A stretch of DNA of 64,000 bases from Sisyra terminalis (GCA_958496175.1 OY292279.1:21390001-21454000); one strand, 5' to 3'; numbered from the stretch's first letter, positions 48,467 through 60,384 are shown. Notes: generated by a model from the sequence alone, not told the origin. A program made the numbers and translations.

Positions 48467-49578
48467 TAAATAAAAACTATCACGAATAATATTCTACATT
48501 ATACAATTCTGGAAATTTTTCCGACCGTTAATAGACATTTCAATGAGTAGATATTTTCTTTATCTTTTAATTTTTTGAGTCAAAAATATAAAAAAATTAA
48601 GTTAGATCAAAAAATAAAATAATTTTTGTTTTAATTCGAGTATTATGGCTGCCGTTTCTGACAATAAAATTAAAAAAATGTATAATTTTGATAATTATTG
48701 AATGCATTATATGCAATGTTACACATAACAATTATGCGACGTTATGGTAGCTGATTTGAATACGTAAGACAACGTAAGATCTAATTACTATGAAACTATG
48801 AAAGAAAACTTTTTTCTTTATTACAAAATTGAAAATTTCGAAGAAAAAGATTCAAAAAAATCGTTATTTACTAAAGATAAATGCAAATATTATTTTAAAT
48901 TCCTTTTTTCGCTCATGTCTCACTTAGTGCCGTCAATATTTGACAACATTGCATTTTCTAATTTGTTTTTAGCTGAATTCATGAATAAATTGACCCATAA
49001 TAAAAAATTGGCTACAAAAAAGAAAATTAAACGACATTCGAATTGAATCAACAAAAAAAAATCGCGAATTAAATTAAGAATAAAGTAGAAAATGCATCGA
49101 TGTCAGAATGATGTCGCCAAGTGGGACATGAACCGATTTTGATTCCCGTTCTTAATAAACCAAGCTTTTGGTTAACCCCTAAATGTTATGATATACATTG
49201 CCAACGATTAGAATTTATTGCATAACAAATTTACTTATGTTTTCGGTTCACATTATATGCGCAAATGTTCGAATCACTTATTAGACGAATAACTTCATTA
49301 AATTCATTTGCTCAGTTAGCTTACATTTTTGTTTTTCATAAAAATAAAATAAAAAATATAAATGCTTAATGAATGGACTGGTTACGCAAAGCATAAAAAG
49401 TAGGTATTTCATAATTTCGAAATCCATGGATAAAAGGAAAACAATAAAAATATATAAGACTTGAAAATTTCAGCCAAAAATATAAGAATAGGAAAAATTA
49501 TGCTTCGCTTATGGAGACATGCAAACATCTGTTGTTATTTTATAGAATATTCAGTTGTATTAGGAAACCTAAGAATTC
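48467..49578. other. Upstream region of the desaturase, includes a small transposon copy
   Basis: Should hold the first intron and possibly the promoter, but no TATA box or donor can be chosen with confidence. The 82-codon plus-strand frame at 48798-49046 overlaps the repeat at 48940 and is not a gene. Confidence 0.4.
48940..49107. repeat. Small inverted-repeat element, copy 2
   Basis: Left end TTGACAACATTGCATTTTCT and right end, on the other strand, TCTGACATCGATGCATTTTC are inverted repeats related to those of the element at 37683-37855. TCGCGAATT-type words occur near the right end in both. More diverged than copy 1. Confidence 0.5.
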
Positions 49579-49700
49579 TTATATATAAAAATTTAATGTC
49601 ACGGTGTTTGTGTTCGCACCCCTCCAAAACGGCTTGGCCGATTTTGGCGCAACTTTTTATGTATATTTGGTTGATATGAGAATAAGTTTTAAAGTATATT
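49579..49700 (+). repeat. Dispersed arthropod-type repeat with CCAAAACGGCTTGGCCGATT
   Basis: TATATAAAAATTTAATGTCA, then CACCCCTCCAAAACGGCTTG and GCCGATTTTGGCGCAAC. This wording is familiar from repeats found in many arthropod genomes; I cannot name the class from sequence alone. No protein. Confidence 0.45.
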
Positions 49701-49704
49701 TTAT

Positions 49705-51165
49705 ACTACTCGGTGATTAGGATGACCCTATCTTAGGGATTTAGGATTGATCTATAATCTTATACACTGATGTCTGCGATTTGCTATTTCTTAACATCGA
49801 TGATTTGTTTTGAAAAATGCTTAGCAATCGCTTGAATTTGACTTCATTATTTACTGAATTTGTGTGCTAAATTATTTAATTCATATTTTATGTAAGTGTT
49901 ATAATTATTTTAACAATACTCTTATTATGAGAATATTATTTTTAATAATACCCTGACTTAAAAGATATAATTTTTCCCATACATCCAAAAAATAAAAGCA
50001 ATCTTCGCAATGATGAGCAAAATGATGATAGGGTTTCAGGATTTTTTTATACCCACCAAATGAATAAAGAGCATCAAAAGAGTAGATAATATTTATAAAA
50101 TCAAAAACAGTAGTGATCAACTATAAAAAAAAAAACAAAATCCCCAAATCAATTATGAGTATCAGGCTACAAAATCATAAATGGGAACTAGAGGGTCTAC
50201 AAACTAATAAAAAAACATGTTTAAACTTTCATTCGTCTTTTAAAAATGATTAAAAATATCCATCTCTATATGTACATAGAAATGACGAGTATATCAAGAA
50301 ACTAATTCATCAATCAACTCATAATACACTACACTACGTATGATGGCTAAAAGACTATGGCTCACTCCAAACTATGGTACCGAAAAAATAAAAATAATTT
50401 CCAGAATAAAATTGGGATATTGTAGCATATTCAAACTTCTTCATTGTACTAAAACAGAAAGATTGGTCACTTTCAAATAGTAAAAAAAAAAAACAAACAA
50501 ATATTCATTTAAAGAAAATATAGAAGAAAACAGGAATACAGGAAAACAGGAATTCTCATTAAGCATCCAGTCCCTGGCTAATAGCGACCTTAGAAGCGAA
50601 TTGGTCAAAAAAAAAACAATACGATTTTGAGGGATACAAGCAATCAACAATAAAAATGTGTATAGAACTATTAACACGTATGTCTAAAAACTCATGAATA
50701 AGTGAGATTATAAGGATTTTTGCATGCATTTGTTCAATGTTCATATAGGTATAAGTAAATGAGTATTTAAAAATGCAATAAATTTGTTATAATGAAGCAT
50801 AATTATATGTATTTATTAATATCCATACTAATAATTATAATTGTGGCTATATTATCGATATCGATGAATCAATTTTAAGTGGTACGAAGTTCACCGGGCT
50901 CTTTAGTTTCTATATATCTATATACTACGGTCAATCTGATTATTCAGGGCAGTTTTCATATTGCTTGGTCATTATAAATAATGACCGATAAAATCGGGCA
51001 ATTTAGCAATTTTACGTCAATCTAGGATAATTTCTTACAATGTCCTGTCAATATTAATATTGCTTCAATTTCTCTGATCACTTTAATTAATTCTCAGCAA
51101 TTTAACATTAATTAATTAACAGCAGAAAATAGTTAAAAGGCTTACGTTTTGTTCAGATTATGGAA
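49705..51165. other. Gene-free AT-rich stretch
   Basis: The frames at 49905-50120, 50441-50677 and 50559-50744 (minus) have no recognisable domain and are rich in F, L and I from T-rich DNA. Nothing else seen. Confidence 0.45.
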
Positions 51166-51171
51166 AACAGA

Positions 51172-51545
51172 GTTCACCATAGTGGTATAAACTAAATTCC
51201 GCATGAGATTATGTTTGGAACAAAGTTAAAAGTTGGTCTAAAAACTTTTCTCCCTCCAGACGTTCCGCTTAATAAAAATTGTAACGAATACTTAGAAGTA
51301 ATATTGAAAGATTAAAATAATTTACAGTCTTTAGAAGAAGGTGGACTGCAAAATAAACCAGTCAATATAACAAGGAGGAAGTAACTTCTATTGATAGTTA
51401 TATTCAATCTTCAATTTCATTATCTAAACCAAGATCTGAATTCCAAGATCTGATGAAAGAGGAACAAATGATTTAGAACCTTCTGATATTCAGGTCTCTG
51501 GTTATGAAAAACGCACGAATGAAAGTTATGAAGATTTTTCATAAA
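51172..51545 (+). pseudogene. Decayed integrase C-terminal region, KRAB-A/Ginger-like transposon
   Basis: Translation from 51172 gives VHHSGIN*IPHEIMFG then KLKVGLKTF, matching the HSGIK..PYE.MFG..P+.GL block found in transposon integrases related to KRAB-A-domain/SCAND3-like proteins. It goes on LPPDVPLNKN and EYLEVILKD, again interrupted by stops, and after a frame change reads PRSDERGTNDLEPSD. At least two in-frame stops and a shift mean it is dead. Confidence 0.5.
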
Positions 51546-51559
51546 TCGCGATATGAAAA

Positions 51560-53745
51560 AAATAAAATTAGACATATGAAATACAAATTTTCTCAAATTG
51601 CTTATTCAATTTCCAGCACTATTTATAATGTCCAGGTAATGTGTTAATTAATGTATAATTTATCATTTTGTCACATCTTATTGGGCACTTTTTAAATTGC
51701 TTGCCAATTGATTTATTGACCGTAACATATAAAAGTCTCTCTTTCAAAGCTTTCAATACAGACGCTATTGTATTTTGCTTAGTTCAGTCCAAATTTGTGC
51801 CTACAAAGAGGGCGCTGGCAGTTGCTTCTAGTGAGGCGTGTCGTTTACTATACAGTACACTATCCATTTATACAGATCAGAGTTGTGAGGTCAGTTTCTT
51901 GTGGATTTCCACTAAATATCATAGTTTTTTGTTTTGGTGGCGTTAACATCTAAACCTATTCTGCCCGTTTTTTTGTGATAAGATATCTATTAGACCTTGG
52001 AATTCTCCGTGGCTAAAACTACGGTGTCGTCAACTTATCTTTTATTGTTTTTAACTATTCTATTTACATTATGTATATTAATATATTCCGAGCTGTTGTG
52101 AAATGGTTTCCGTATTTTAACCTGAGCGCTGAACTTTTATTTTTTCCGTAAATCATAGAAATTATGAATTAAAATTCGGGAGAATTTACAGCTTAAAGTC
52201 TTCCAAGAGTAGTTTAAACTAAAAAAATCAGAGCAAAGTAGAAGAAATAGTTTTCACTTATGTGAATCAGATACAAAAATATTAATAATAATACGAAAAA
52301 TGAAAGCAATTTCATTACATATTAACTAGATAGAGTATGCATTAACTTACATATATGTAAGACTTACGGATACTTTAATGGGGACATATAGGTACATTAA
52401 AAACTATACTTTTCTTTTACTTTTTACTTAATATAGATTATCTTTATGAATAAAGTGATTCATTTATTGTTTAGAAATAGAATCTCTTACAATAAAACAA
52501 ACAATTTATAGAATAGAAATAAGAAACTTTAAGTGTTTTAAGAAATCATATCTGCACTATCGTTATATTATACTGACATTGTTTCAAAAATACCAAGAAG
52601 CAACATGATTAATATATTTTAAGAAAAATCGATTTTAAAAATAGAAAAACAAATTTTGAAATGGCCAATACGTATTTAAATTAAATAAAAAAGAACTAAA
52701 ACCCATTCTCTATTTAAGTAATTTTCTATATGCTAAATGAAAATGTCAACACAAATTGGTTTTTCAAGCAAATTTGATTAGCTGATCAAATACAATGTGA
52801 TAAAAACAAATATTTTCGAGACATGATTTTTAGCAAAATTTGTGTCAAATATATAATTTATTAATGTCTGTTTTGTAGTTATTACCAAAAAGCAACGAAA
52901 GAATAACTTTTGAGTAGTTTTAGATATTATACTTTGAGAAAATTGGCACAAAACTTAAATTAAGGTACATACCTCCATAAACGATTTTTATTTGGGATTT
53001 ATTTATGATTTTTATAAGCGACACAAAACCTTGAAATTTTGAGGGTTGCGAAAAATAGGTAAACCGTAAGTAACAATTTTTAACACTTAAATTGACGATA
53101 GTGCGGTTTGATGTAATTCTATTACTATTTTTTTTTGCAAAAATAATTTTAGAAGCCTTAGTAAACAACATAAAATTATGTTATCTTGAGAATAAATTAC
53201 CTGAATTGTACCTTATTTTTAAACACATTGTAATTAATTTAATTGGTCATTGGGACAAGACAAAACAAAATCAAATTAAAAAAGAAGTTGTTAAAGTATC
53301 AACTAACTTTCATAAAAGCAACTTGAAATTTAAAGGTAATAAAGCTTAAGCTAATTTTGATTATTCTCACAACAGTTTGCTTAGTACTTATTAAAATTTA
53401 ATATATTATTTAAAATCAGTTATAATGTCGATATATCATTACAGTTAAGTTCGTCGTAAGAAATAAATGTCGCTATTTATACAGTCAAATTAGTTGAAAT
53501 ACATAGTAAAATGGAAAATAATGAAACTCTTAAAATTTGGATTTATTTTTAATTTAATAATTCTTTAAGCATTTAAGGGTTATTCTCATGAAATCTCGAA
53601 ATTTTTGTCCATTAAGTCTTAACAAAAATCTATGCTTATTATGGTAATTTTTTTCTTAAAAAGAATATTACTTGGACAATGGTGTTGGTTATAATTTGTT
53701 AATCATAAGAATATCTCTACTGAATAATAAATAAAAAGTACTTTG
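51560..53745. other. Gene-free AT-rich stretch
   Basis: The 92-codon frame at 51668-51946 is of more mixed composition but matches no family I know. Two frames overlap on opposite strands at 52920-53349, typical of chance. No RNA gene seen. Confidence 0.4.
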
Positions 53746-53750
53746 TAAAT

Positions 53751-54233
53751 CATTCCCTCACTATGCCCCAAACTTAAACTTAGTATATTTTCAAACTTTT
53801 AAAAACACAATAGATTTTTAAAATATTTTATATTTGGAATGAAAAGTAAAGAACATGTTTTCTAATATATTTTTATTGTCTCATGAAAAAAATCATTCCC
53901 TCACACCTTTACTAACAGTCGATATATGAGGGCATCTATAATCATTCATGAACGTTCTTGTCGATTTTTGATTGTTGGCAATACCATCAATTATTTCATA
54001 CATTTAAATCCCAAAAAAATATATGAAAATTATTTCAAGATTACATTTTCAGTCGTCATTCCCTTACATCGACAGAAATAGAGGTTTTTACTAAATCTTA
54101 ATAATAATTGCACAGTAAATTAGGTTGTCACAGACAGTTAACTTATGCAAAAATTCAGATGTATCAAGAGTTTACTTATCAAGATTTTTTACGTTTTACT
54201 TCATTTCGTCATTCCCTCACCGTCATTCCCTTA
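53751..54233 (+). repeat. CATTCCCT(C/T)A word repeated five times at about 150-base spacing
   Basis: CATTCCCTCA at 53751, 53894 and 54210, and CATTCCCTTA at 54057 and 54224. The spacings are 143, 163, 153 and 14 bases. The sequence between copies is not obviously repeated. May be remnants of a diverged tandem array of about 150-base units or internal words of one transposon. Confidence 0.55.
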
Positions 54234-54539
54234 TTTCAAATTGAAGCAAAGAAATAACGATATATGAAGTAATGGCTTTTTAACTAGTCAAACTTGACTT
54301 TTTTTATTTCTTTATTTAATTAATTCTAAAATTCACCGTTTTTTCCTGTTTAAAGGCGAAGATAACATTCTTATTGACTTTAGTGAAAATTATTGCTGTA
54401 AGTACATTACAAAGATACATATTTACAACTCAGGACAACAAATAACATTTAAAAGAGGAGTATTATATTTACGTAACAATAATACTGTTAAGGACCAAAC
54501 TTTTAGCTCACTCAAAGATTATTTAAAACATTTTTTTTA

Positions 54540-54625
54540 TTTTCTTTTACTACCTAATTTTGGAGTTTGATGAGAATTACCCATAAACAATGCTGTTATA
54601 ACCACTGAGCTATATACTAGAGTAA
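54540..54625 (-). mobile_element. tRNA-like SINE head (possible)
   Basis: On the minus strand TATAGCTCAGTGGTTATAACAG (near 54613-54592) is a good tRNA A-box region. A degraded B-box-like stretch, TTCTCATCAAACTCC, follows about 30 bases later. No closing acceptor stem. Confidence 0.4.
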
Positions 54626-54682
54626 GGCAGTATAAAAGAAGGTATTCCAATTCTGCAATGCATGAAGTAAGATGACTAAGGA

Positions 54683-54788
54683 TGTGGCGCCGCCAATAGG
54701 GTATCCAGAATACTTGCTCACCGGAACTATGTATTTTTAGGCTAACGGTCGAAATTAGTACTCTAGACACACTTGTGGCGGCGCTACA
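54683..54788. repeat. 106-bp element with 12-bp GC-rich terminal inverted repeats
   Basis: TGTGGCGCCGCC (54683-54694) and, on the other strand, TGTAGCGCCGCC (54788-54777) are inverted with one mismatch. They stand out in AT-rich surroundings. No target duplication identified. Confidence 0.55.
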
Positions 54789-54799
54789 TTTTGATACTT

Positions 54800-55535
54800 T
54801 TCTCTTCATTCATTGTAGAAATGGAAAACCTTTTTAAATATTACTTTAGATTAGAGCAGATGAACTCGATTAACTTAATGATAATTTTAAATTGTATGTG
54901 CCCTCAGTTTGTTGATTTTTCGTACCCTTTCCACAGTATATTTCTACAAAATATTGGTATACTTTCCTCTCTTAGTCGGTGGCAAAGTAGGATAAAAATT
55001 ATTATGGTTGACATGTGGACATTTTTTTTTTATTTATTTTTATTTAAAGTCGCATCAACTTCTCAGGTTATTAGCGGCTATAGGATATAGTGTAAACTAT
55101 GCCCACTACAATATAAAATACATATTCATACATGTGGACATTTGTGACAGTTCAAATTTAATTGGCTATGTAAGAAAAATATCTAGGAAAATGAGAATCC
55201 GAAAGCATTCAATATCTTTTCAACAGTTTTATGAACAAGTTTACTCTAGTCTACATCTCAGTGGTTGAAATACTGACTCATTCCTTTAACTTAATCTACG
55301 ATATTGAAATAATATCTGAAGTTTGCCTAGCATTTACCTATAAACCGATCCATAAAAATAATAGAAAAAGAAATTGCTCTAGATTGCTTAAAAACAAGAT
55401 GACAAAAATCGGACTAGTAGATTTCAAGTTTTCTAGTCTTAAACAGGCAGTCAGGTAAAGATTCGTTCTATTTTATATATAAATCAATTTAAACCCTCCC
55501 GGTCCTTCGGGTAGCCTGTACACGGGAAGGTCTGA
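54800..55535. other. Gene-free stretch
   Basis: Overlapping frames at 54773-55458 have no recognisable domain. A GC-richer patch CCCTCCCGGTCCTTCGGGTA at 55494 probably marks the start of the neighbouring retrotransposon fragment. Confidence 0.4.
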
Positions 55536-55539
55536 TGAG

Positions 55540-55955
55540 GTATTCTAAAAATAATGCAATCCATATGTTCACCGTTAGCCAGACCGTATTAAAAGCTCTA
55601 GCAAAACCGCAGATCATCTCTTAACTGATGTAGTGTAAAGAAACCCTTACAAGTCTGGCTACCATAAACAAGGTAAATTTAGGATGGGTGTTAGGTCATA
55701 AGGATATCAAAGGTTGGTTATCAAAAGTTACAAAAGCCGGTACTTGGAATTAAAAGATCGGCAGTGGAAAATATCATCAAGGACTGGGCTTATATAAATC
55801 ACTGCATAATATGCAAGATTACCACTAGACAAAAGGACAGTAAAAGAATGATGGGAAAACCATCACAAAAACTAACTACTGAAATACTATGTGTTACAAG
55901 AAAACAGGTCAGAGTGGTAATGTACAAATGTACAAATGGAACTCCTAAATATTAA
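55540..55955 (+). pseudogene. RNase H domain and linker of a non-LTR retrotransposon, decayed
   Basis: Pieces in order: TVSQTVLKALAKPQIIS, CKETLTSLATINKVNLGW, VLGHKDIK, then ENIIKDWAYINH and EILCVTRKQVRVVM. These match SDSQAALKAL...SKLV.EC...L..LA..N.V.L.WVPGH.GI.GNE, the (A)IKDW linker and the L...RKQLR.V(V) segment of Jockey/LOA-like elements. Stops within the first half show decay; the last 63 codons (55764-55955) are open. Confidence 0.7.
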
Positions 55956-55959
55956 CTAT

Positions 55960-56505
55960 AAAATTATAATAACGATAATAGTTGATGCATTTCAACTTCT
56001 ACTATGAACAGTTGAAACAATATTTAGGAGGCATTCAAATATATCAAATTTTTTAACATTTCTTTCAAATGTTGTAGTTAATACATATCACCGTATCATA
56101 CGTTTTATTTTTAACACCACAAGGGAAAGGTAAAAGAAGATTATCCATCTAAATAATGAAAAAAACACTCCACTTTTTAATAGTTCAAAAAAAAATGACA
56201 AAATTAAAAAAAGAAAACGATAAGAGTTAATTTTTAATCAAAATTTTGTGAAAACTTAGGTAATAAGTAGAAGTTTCTTGAAATAAATGCGAAAAACTAC
56301 CACCAAACCACCTTCAATGTGAACAATGAAGTAACAATGAAGACCTTAGAGGGACCGTGGAAGAAAAAAAAACAACTCAAGGAAGATGTCTGATTTATCA
56401 GATATTAAGATAGCATTTAAAAGTAAAAATAGATTAGTCTTTGAGTAGATATATGAAAAAATCACTTTTGTCCCCTTGACTCCATCCTTTAGTAAAGACA
56501 ATGTT
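55960..56505. other. Gene-free AT-rich stretch
   Basis: No recognised feature. Confidence 0.5.
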
Positions 56506-56511
56506 ATAGAA

Positions 56512-56690
56512 CATTGTTTCCTAACCTGTGGTCCGCTGACTCCTGGGGGTCCGCGAGCCTATGTTTAGGGGTCCGCGGTCCCATTTGAAAAAGTTTGTTT
56601 TTTGTTCTTTAATTTAATGAAGGAATACTAAAATATAATATTGTCCGAAAATTGCACCTTGTTTTCACTCAGGGGTCCATGGCATTATGC
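56512..56690 (+). mobile_element. hAT-like terminus with GGTCCGCG words (orphan)
   Basis: CATTGTTTCCTAACCTGTGG, then TCCGCTGACTCCTGGGGGTC and GGGGTCCGCGGTCC. This is the style of Charlie-type hAT termini. The complementary right end was not found, so it is probably truncated. Confidence 0.45.
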
Positions 56691-56699
56691 TTGATTTCC

Positions 56700-58320
56700 T
56701 TAATTTTCACTACATCTAGGAAGATGTTGACCATATCTATGAGGAAATCGGTGACATCAAAGAGGAAGTCGTCAATGGATGTAATCCAATTATACAGAAA
56801 TACACTTTTGCAAATAATTATTCATAGTTTTGTTTCACTGTCTACTTTTAATGTTAATTTTTTCTTTCTATTCCTAAAAAGTATTGTTTAAATAAATAGT
56901 ATGCCACGGTGACACAATCTTGAGTTGCAACTTTGTATAATCATTAATTTTTTTTTGGCTTTTGAATGAACTATTAATAAAAAAATGAAGTTGATTGTTA
57001 TAATAGTGCATCAAAATATATTTATTTTTTAAGTAATAATTTTCATGATTTACTGAAAAGATAAAATATGTCTATTAAATAAGTTTTCTAAATGGAACCA
57101 TAAACTATACAAATTAGAATCCTTACTGTTTTATTCTGAAGAAAATACTTTTACGAAAATAGAAAAATAAATATTTTATAAACCAAAAGTTTCATTTTGG
57201 CAAATTATATAAAAATGTTGTATAAATTAATATGTTTAACATGGCAATGTTTTCGTTATTATGAATTTGCTCACTTACCTCAATGGTAGTAAATCACAAT
57301 TCACAGCAAATTATTCATAAGTCGCAAAAAAGTGTAATTTTCACCAACTGATTTTACATATTTATCAATCAATAAATAAATTGATTTATTTTTTGGCACA
57401 ATTTCAATGGATTTGGATTGCTTTCAAACGAATTGAAAAAAAGTAATAATTAAACCAATGGTAATATGAAGACGTTGTATATTTACCTACTAAGTAGAAA
57501 AGTGTTAAATCAGCATTTTACTCTTTAAACATAACACATATGTAAATACTCTTTCCCTATTTAGCACTGCACTCTTCGATAAAACGTTTCCATTAACAAA
57601 TATTTTTTTCTACTTGATTTATATATATATATATATATACCCTAAATGCACAACTTATTAAAATAATATTCATTCATTTTTAAATTATTTACCGAAAACA
57701 CTAAAATTCATTGTCTACTTAATTTATTTAACGGGAACATTCAATAATTTCATATGCGACAATTTATTAATACAATTGCGAAATTTTTCCTAAAAATTTG
57801 GAAATTATAAAAGAAGGTGATGATTGCCTAAGCATTGTTCTGTATTGTCTTCCTTTTGTATAAAACTCCTTCCTTTTTGTATAAAACTCATTTATTCATA
57901 CATGGTTAAAGTCAAACGTATAATTTAAATATTATCAATATTATCATTGAAGTGTTTCCAAGAAAATACTTTCCCAAGACATAATACGGAAATTTATTTT
58001 AAAAAAATAAAGACAATACGTACTGTCAGAAACTAGAACTTAAGTCTCGTCTTTTTAATAATAATTTAGCAGTTTTTTTGAAATAATGACAAAATGATTA
58101 TAAAGTTTAATTCATTCTGACAAAGTCAGCAGTTATTGAAATGTGAAATATTAAGTATGTTAATCAAAAAATCAAACTTAGCGATAAGAAATGTAGAGCT
58201 AGCATTTGATCAATTTAGTTAAAAATTTGAACCATTTAAACTATTTGAACCTATTTTGGTAAAAAAGTTAATTAAAACAAAACGAACGTAAATAAATTTT
58301 TAATGAAGATCTTATAATTT
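56700..58320. other. Gene-free AT-rich stretch with a TA microsatellite
   Basis: A (TA)n run lies at 57620-57639. TCCTTTTTGTATAAAACT is duplicated in tandem near 57850-57888. The frame at 56652-56891 is unsupported. Confidence 0.5.
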
Positions 58321-58325
58321 ATTTG

Positions 58326-58505
58326 CATATTGCCTATAATTTTGTTATTGTTATTTACCGTCGCTTATAACTACTAAAGTCTTGAACGACTTTAGAGTTA
58401 ATATAAATTTGCAAAACAAGAAATATCGAAACTGCTCAATACGAGATTGAAACTGTCACCTAGCAGCAGCCACTTTGACCACTCGGCCACTTATAGGCTT
58501 ACCTA
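58326..58505 (-). mobile_element. tRNA(Ser/Leu)-like SINE, copy 2
   Basis: The minus-strand head has an almost ideal A box, GTGGCCGAGTGGTCAAAGTG, and a degraded B box, CAGTTTCAATCTCG. The body carries the hairpin CTAAAGT-8 nt-ACTTTAG (58374-58395) at the same place as in copy 1 (14502-14523), followed by an AATAACAATAAC-like tail ending near ATGCA. Compared with copy 1, the third stem pair from the loop changes from G-C to A-T on both sides. Confidence 0.65.
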
Positions 58506-58509
58506 AAAA

Positions 58510-59290
58510 CTGTAGAAAACAATTTCCGAAATTTTACTACTTTGGCTATAAATTCCTTTCAAACTCATACTTTAAGGCTGGCATTTTCCTACATATGACT
58601 CCAAATTTAAAGCAGATCTACCAAAACTAACTAACAATTGAGAAGGTTCACATATTTGGTTCCATCTTATATCTAAACTACGTTACCAAAATCCTAAATA
58701 ACTAGAGGAGAAAACTTAATCCCAACTTTAGTGAGAAGTAAGTACTTTGGAGTATCATTTAACAGAAATTTTTTCTTCCACCTTCATTAACTCTCGAATC
58801 GGGATGATGATCCTTTTTGAGGTGTGGGTCATATTTTGTTCATATGTTTTTTAGTTTTAGCTCGTGGGTCACTTATGTGCATGTCGCTCATTAGTGCCTT
58901 ACAAGGTGAAACCGAGAGGGAACGATACAAGTGTTATGGAAGTCTCTTTCTACAAACATAACAAACAAATAGTTGCCAAAGCTTGCAAACACAACAACAA
59001 AAGCTTGCGAAGATTGAACGAAGATCTGAATTCATACTAGTTTTAGAGCTTTTTTACCGATACTTCCGATACATTTGGATCACTGTACGAAAATATCGTT
59101 ATTTCATTCGAACCTCATAAACTATTCGGTGTAAAAAGAGTTATACAGACAATTGTGTAGTTCTATCTAATTTCAATTTAGTCGTTATTAGAAATTATTC
59201 TAAACTCATTTTTTATACATAAGTTTTTGAAAAATGTTATGGATAAGTCAGTTGAGTAGCTTTCTTATAGCAGCCAAATAAAAACATATT
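58510..59290. other. Gene-free stretch
   Basis: Contains GTGTGGGTCATATTTTG and GCTCGTGGGTCACTTATGTG near 58820-58880, which resemble hAT subterminal words, but no ends could be placed. ACAAAAGCTTGC words are repeated near 58980-59000. Confidence 0.35.
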
Positions 59291-59295
59291 ATGTT

Positions 59296-59759
59296 TTGGG
59301 ATGCAATCGATACATCGATATATCGTTCATAAACATCGATGTTTTATCATCATTAAAACCCAAAACATTAACGATGTATCGTTCTTCAAGAACGATGTTT
59401 TATTAATGATATTTGAAATAGCGCTACCTTCTGTCCCATTCATGATCTACAACTACACATATAAACATATACCTCTCTCCGTCACGAGCGTAGATTTGTC
59501 AACTCGGTTAGTTTATAAAATAACGAATGAGATTATAAACTAACAGGAAGTTAGATTAAATTATACTGTAATCTAATGACGTTAGATTATGAACTGACGG
59601 ATATTATTAATTAAGAAAAATATTTTTTATAAATATATTTAAACTGTGGAAAAAACTTTTGAAAAAAAATCGCTTTATCGTTCATAATCATCGATGTTTC
59701 ACTTTTGAAAATATCGATGTTCTAATATGGATGTTTTTATAAGCAATATTGCATCCCTA
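59296..59759. mobile_element. Inverted-repeat element with GGGATGCAAT ends
   Basis: TTGGGATGCAATCGATAC at the left and, on the other strand, TTAGGGATGCAATATTGC at the right form short terminal inverted repeats. Next to both ends are repeated ATCGATGTTTTA/ATCGATGTTCT words and small ACGATG...CATCGT hairpins. GGGATGCAA ends occur in some hAT families, but no 8-bp target duplication is evident. The open frame at 59301-59543 lies within and is not a gene. Confidence 0.45.
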
Positions 59760-60159
59760 AGAATATACGAATACAGTATATATCGCACCTAGAAGAGTGG
59801 CCTACCTCAAAATTCTCCATTTGAAACATTATTTTTCAAACTCATAGTGTTAATATTTTTCTATGATTATTAAAATTTAATGTTTTCAGTAGGAATTAAA
59901 ACGTACTTTTATTAAAACATCCACTGTGGTCTAATAACCTTACGGTCTGTCGTAAATTTTTTAATACTTTTCGATAACTAATAAAACCGTATGTAATTTT
60001 CTAACCACGAAATGTTTAGTATTAGGCATCAGGACCTTTTTCCACTAAAAATATAAGTGTTCTTGGCCAGAAAATAAATATTAAACTTTATGTCTAAGCA
60101 ATTCATAAAATATATTGTAGTCAAATTTTGGAAATATAATTGACAAAGGTATACTATAA

Positions 60160-60380
60160 ACATAAATTTTGAATCAAAGTTCGAGTAAAATTTATTTATG
60201 ACGTATTGTTAAGATGTGAATTTCGATTGCCAAGCAACTTTATCAGCGGTCATCAATGTAAAACTCAAAGCAGTTACGCAAAAATTCAGTGATGAAATTG
60301 CTGGGCAATCAAAATACGGTTTGGCAGGGAATTATTGCCATTAATAAACTTAGTTAAAACGTTTGTTCAAATTTATCTTT
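60160..60380. repeat. Foldback element, family F1, copy 3 (decayed)
   Basis: The left arm has GACGTATTGTTAAGATGTGA, ATTTCGATTGCCAAGCAACT and GCGGTCATCAA. The right arm has AGTGATGAAATTGCTGGGCAATCAAAATACGG and GTTTGTTCAAATTTA. The arms are shorter and more diverged than in copies 1 and 2, and the recurrent motif is broken (CTGATAAA). Confidence 0.55.
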
Positions 60381-60384
60381 ATAT

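Noticed and set aside
53751..54233. CRISPR-like array from regularly spaced words
   Set aside because: Words are only ten bases, spacers are about 150 bases, and the genome is eukaryotic.
54773..55458. Three overlapping open frames as exons of a gene
   Set aside because: No domain, no consistent splice sites and no composition shift.
57620..57639. TA run as a replication origin or promoter
   Set aside because: Plain microsatellite in AT-rich DNA without other supporting signals.
58326..58505. Functional serine or leucine tRNA gene
   Set aside because: The B box is degraded, no acceptor stem closes, and a second diverged copy with a shared non-tRNA body shows it is a SINE.
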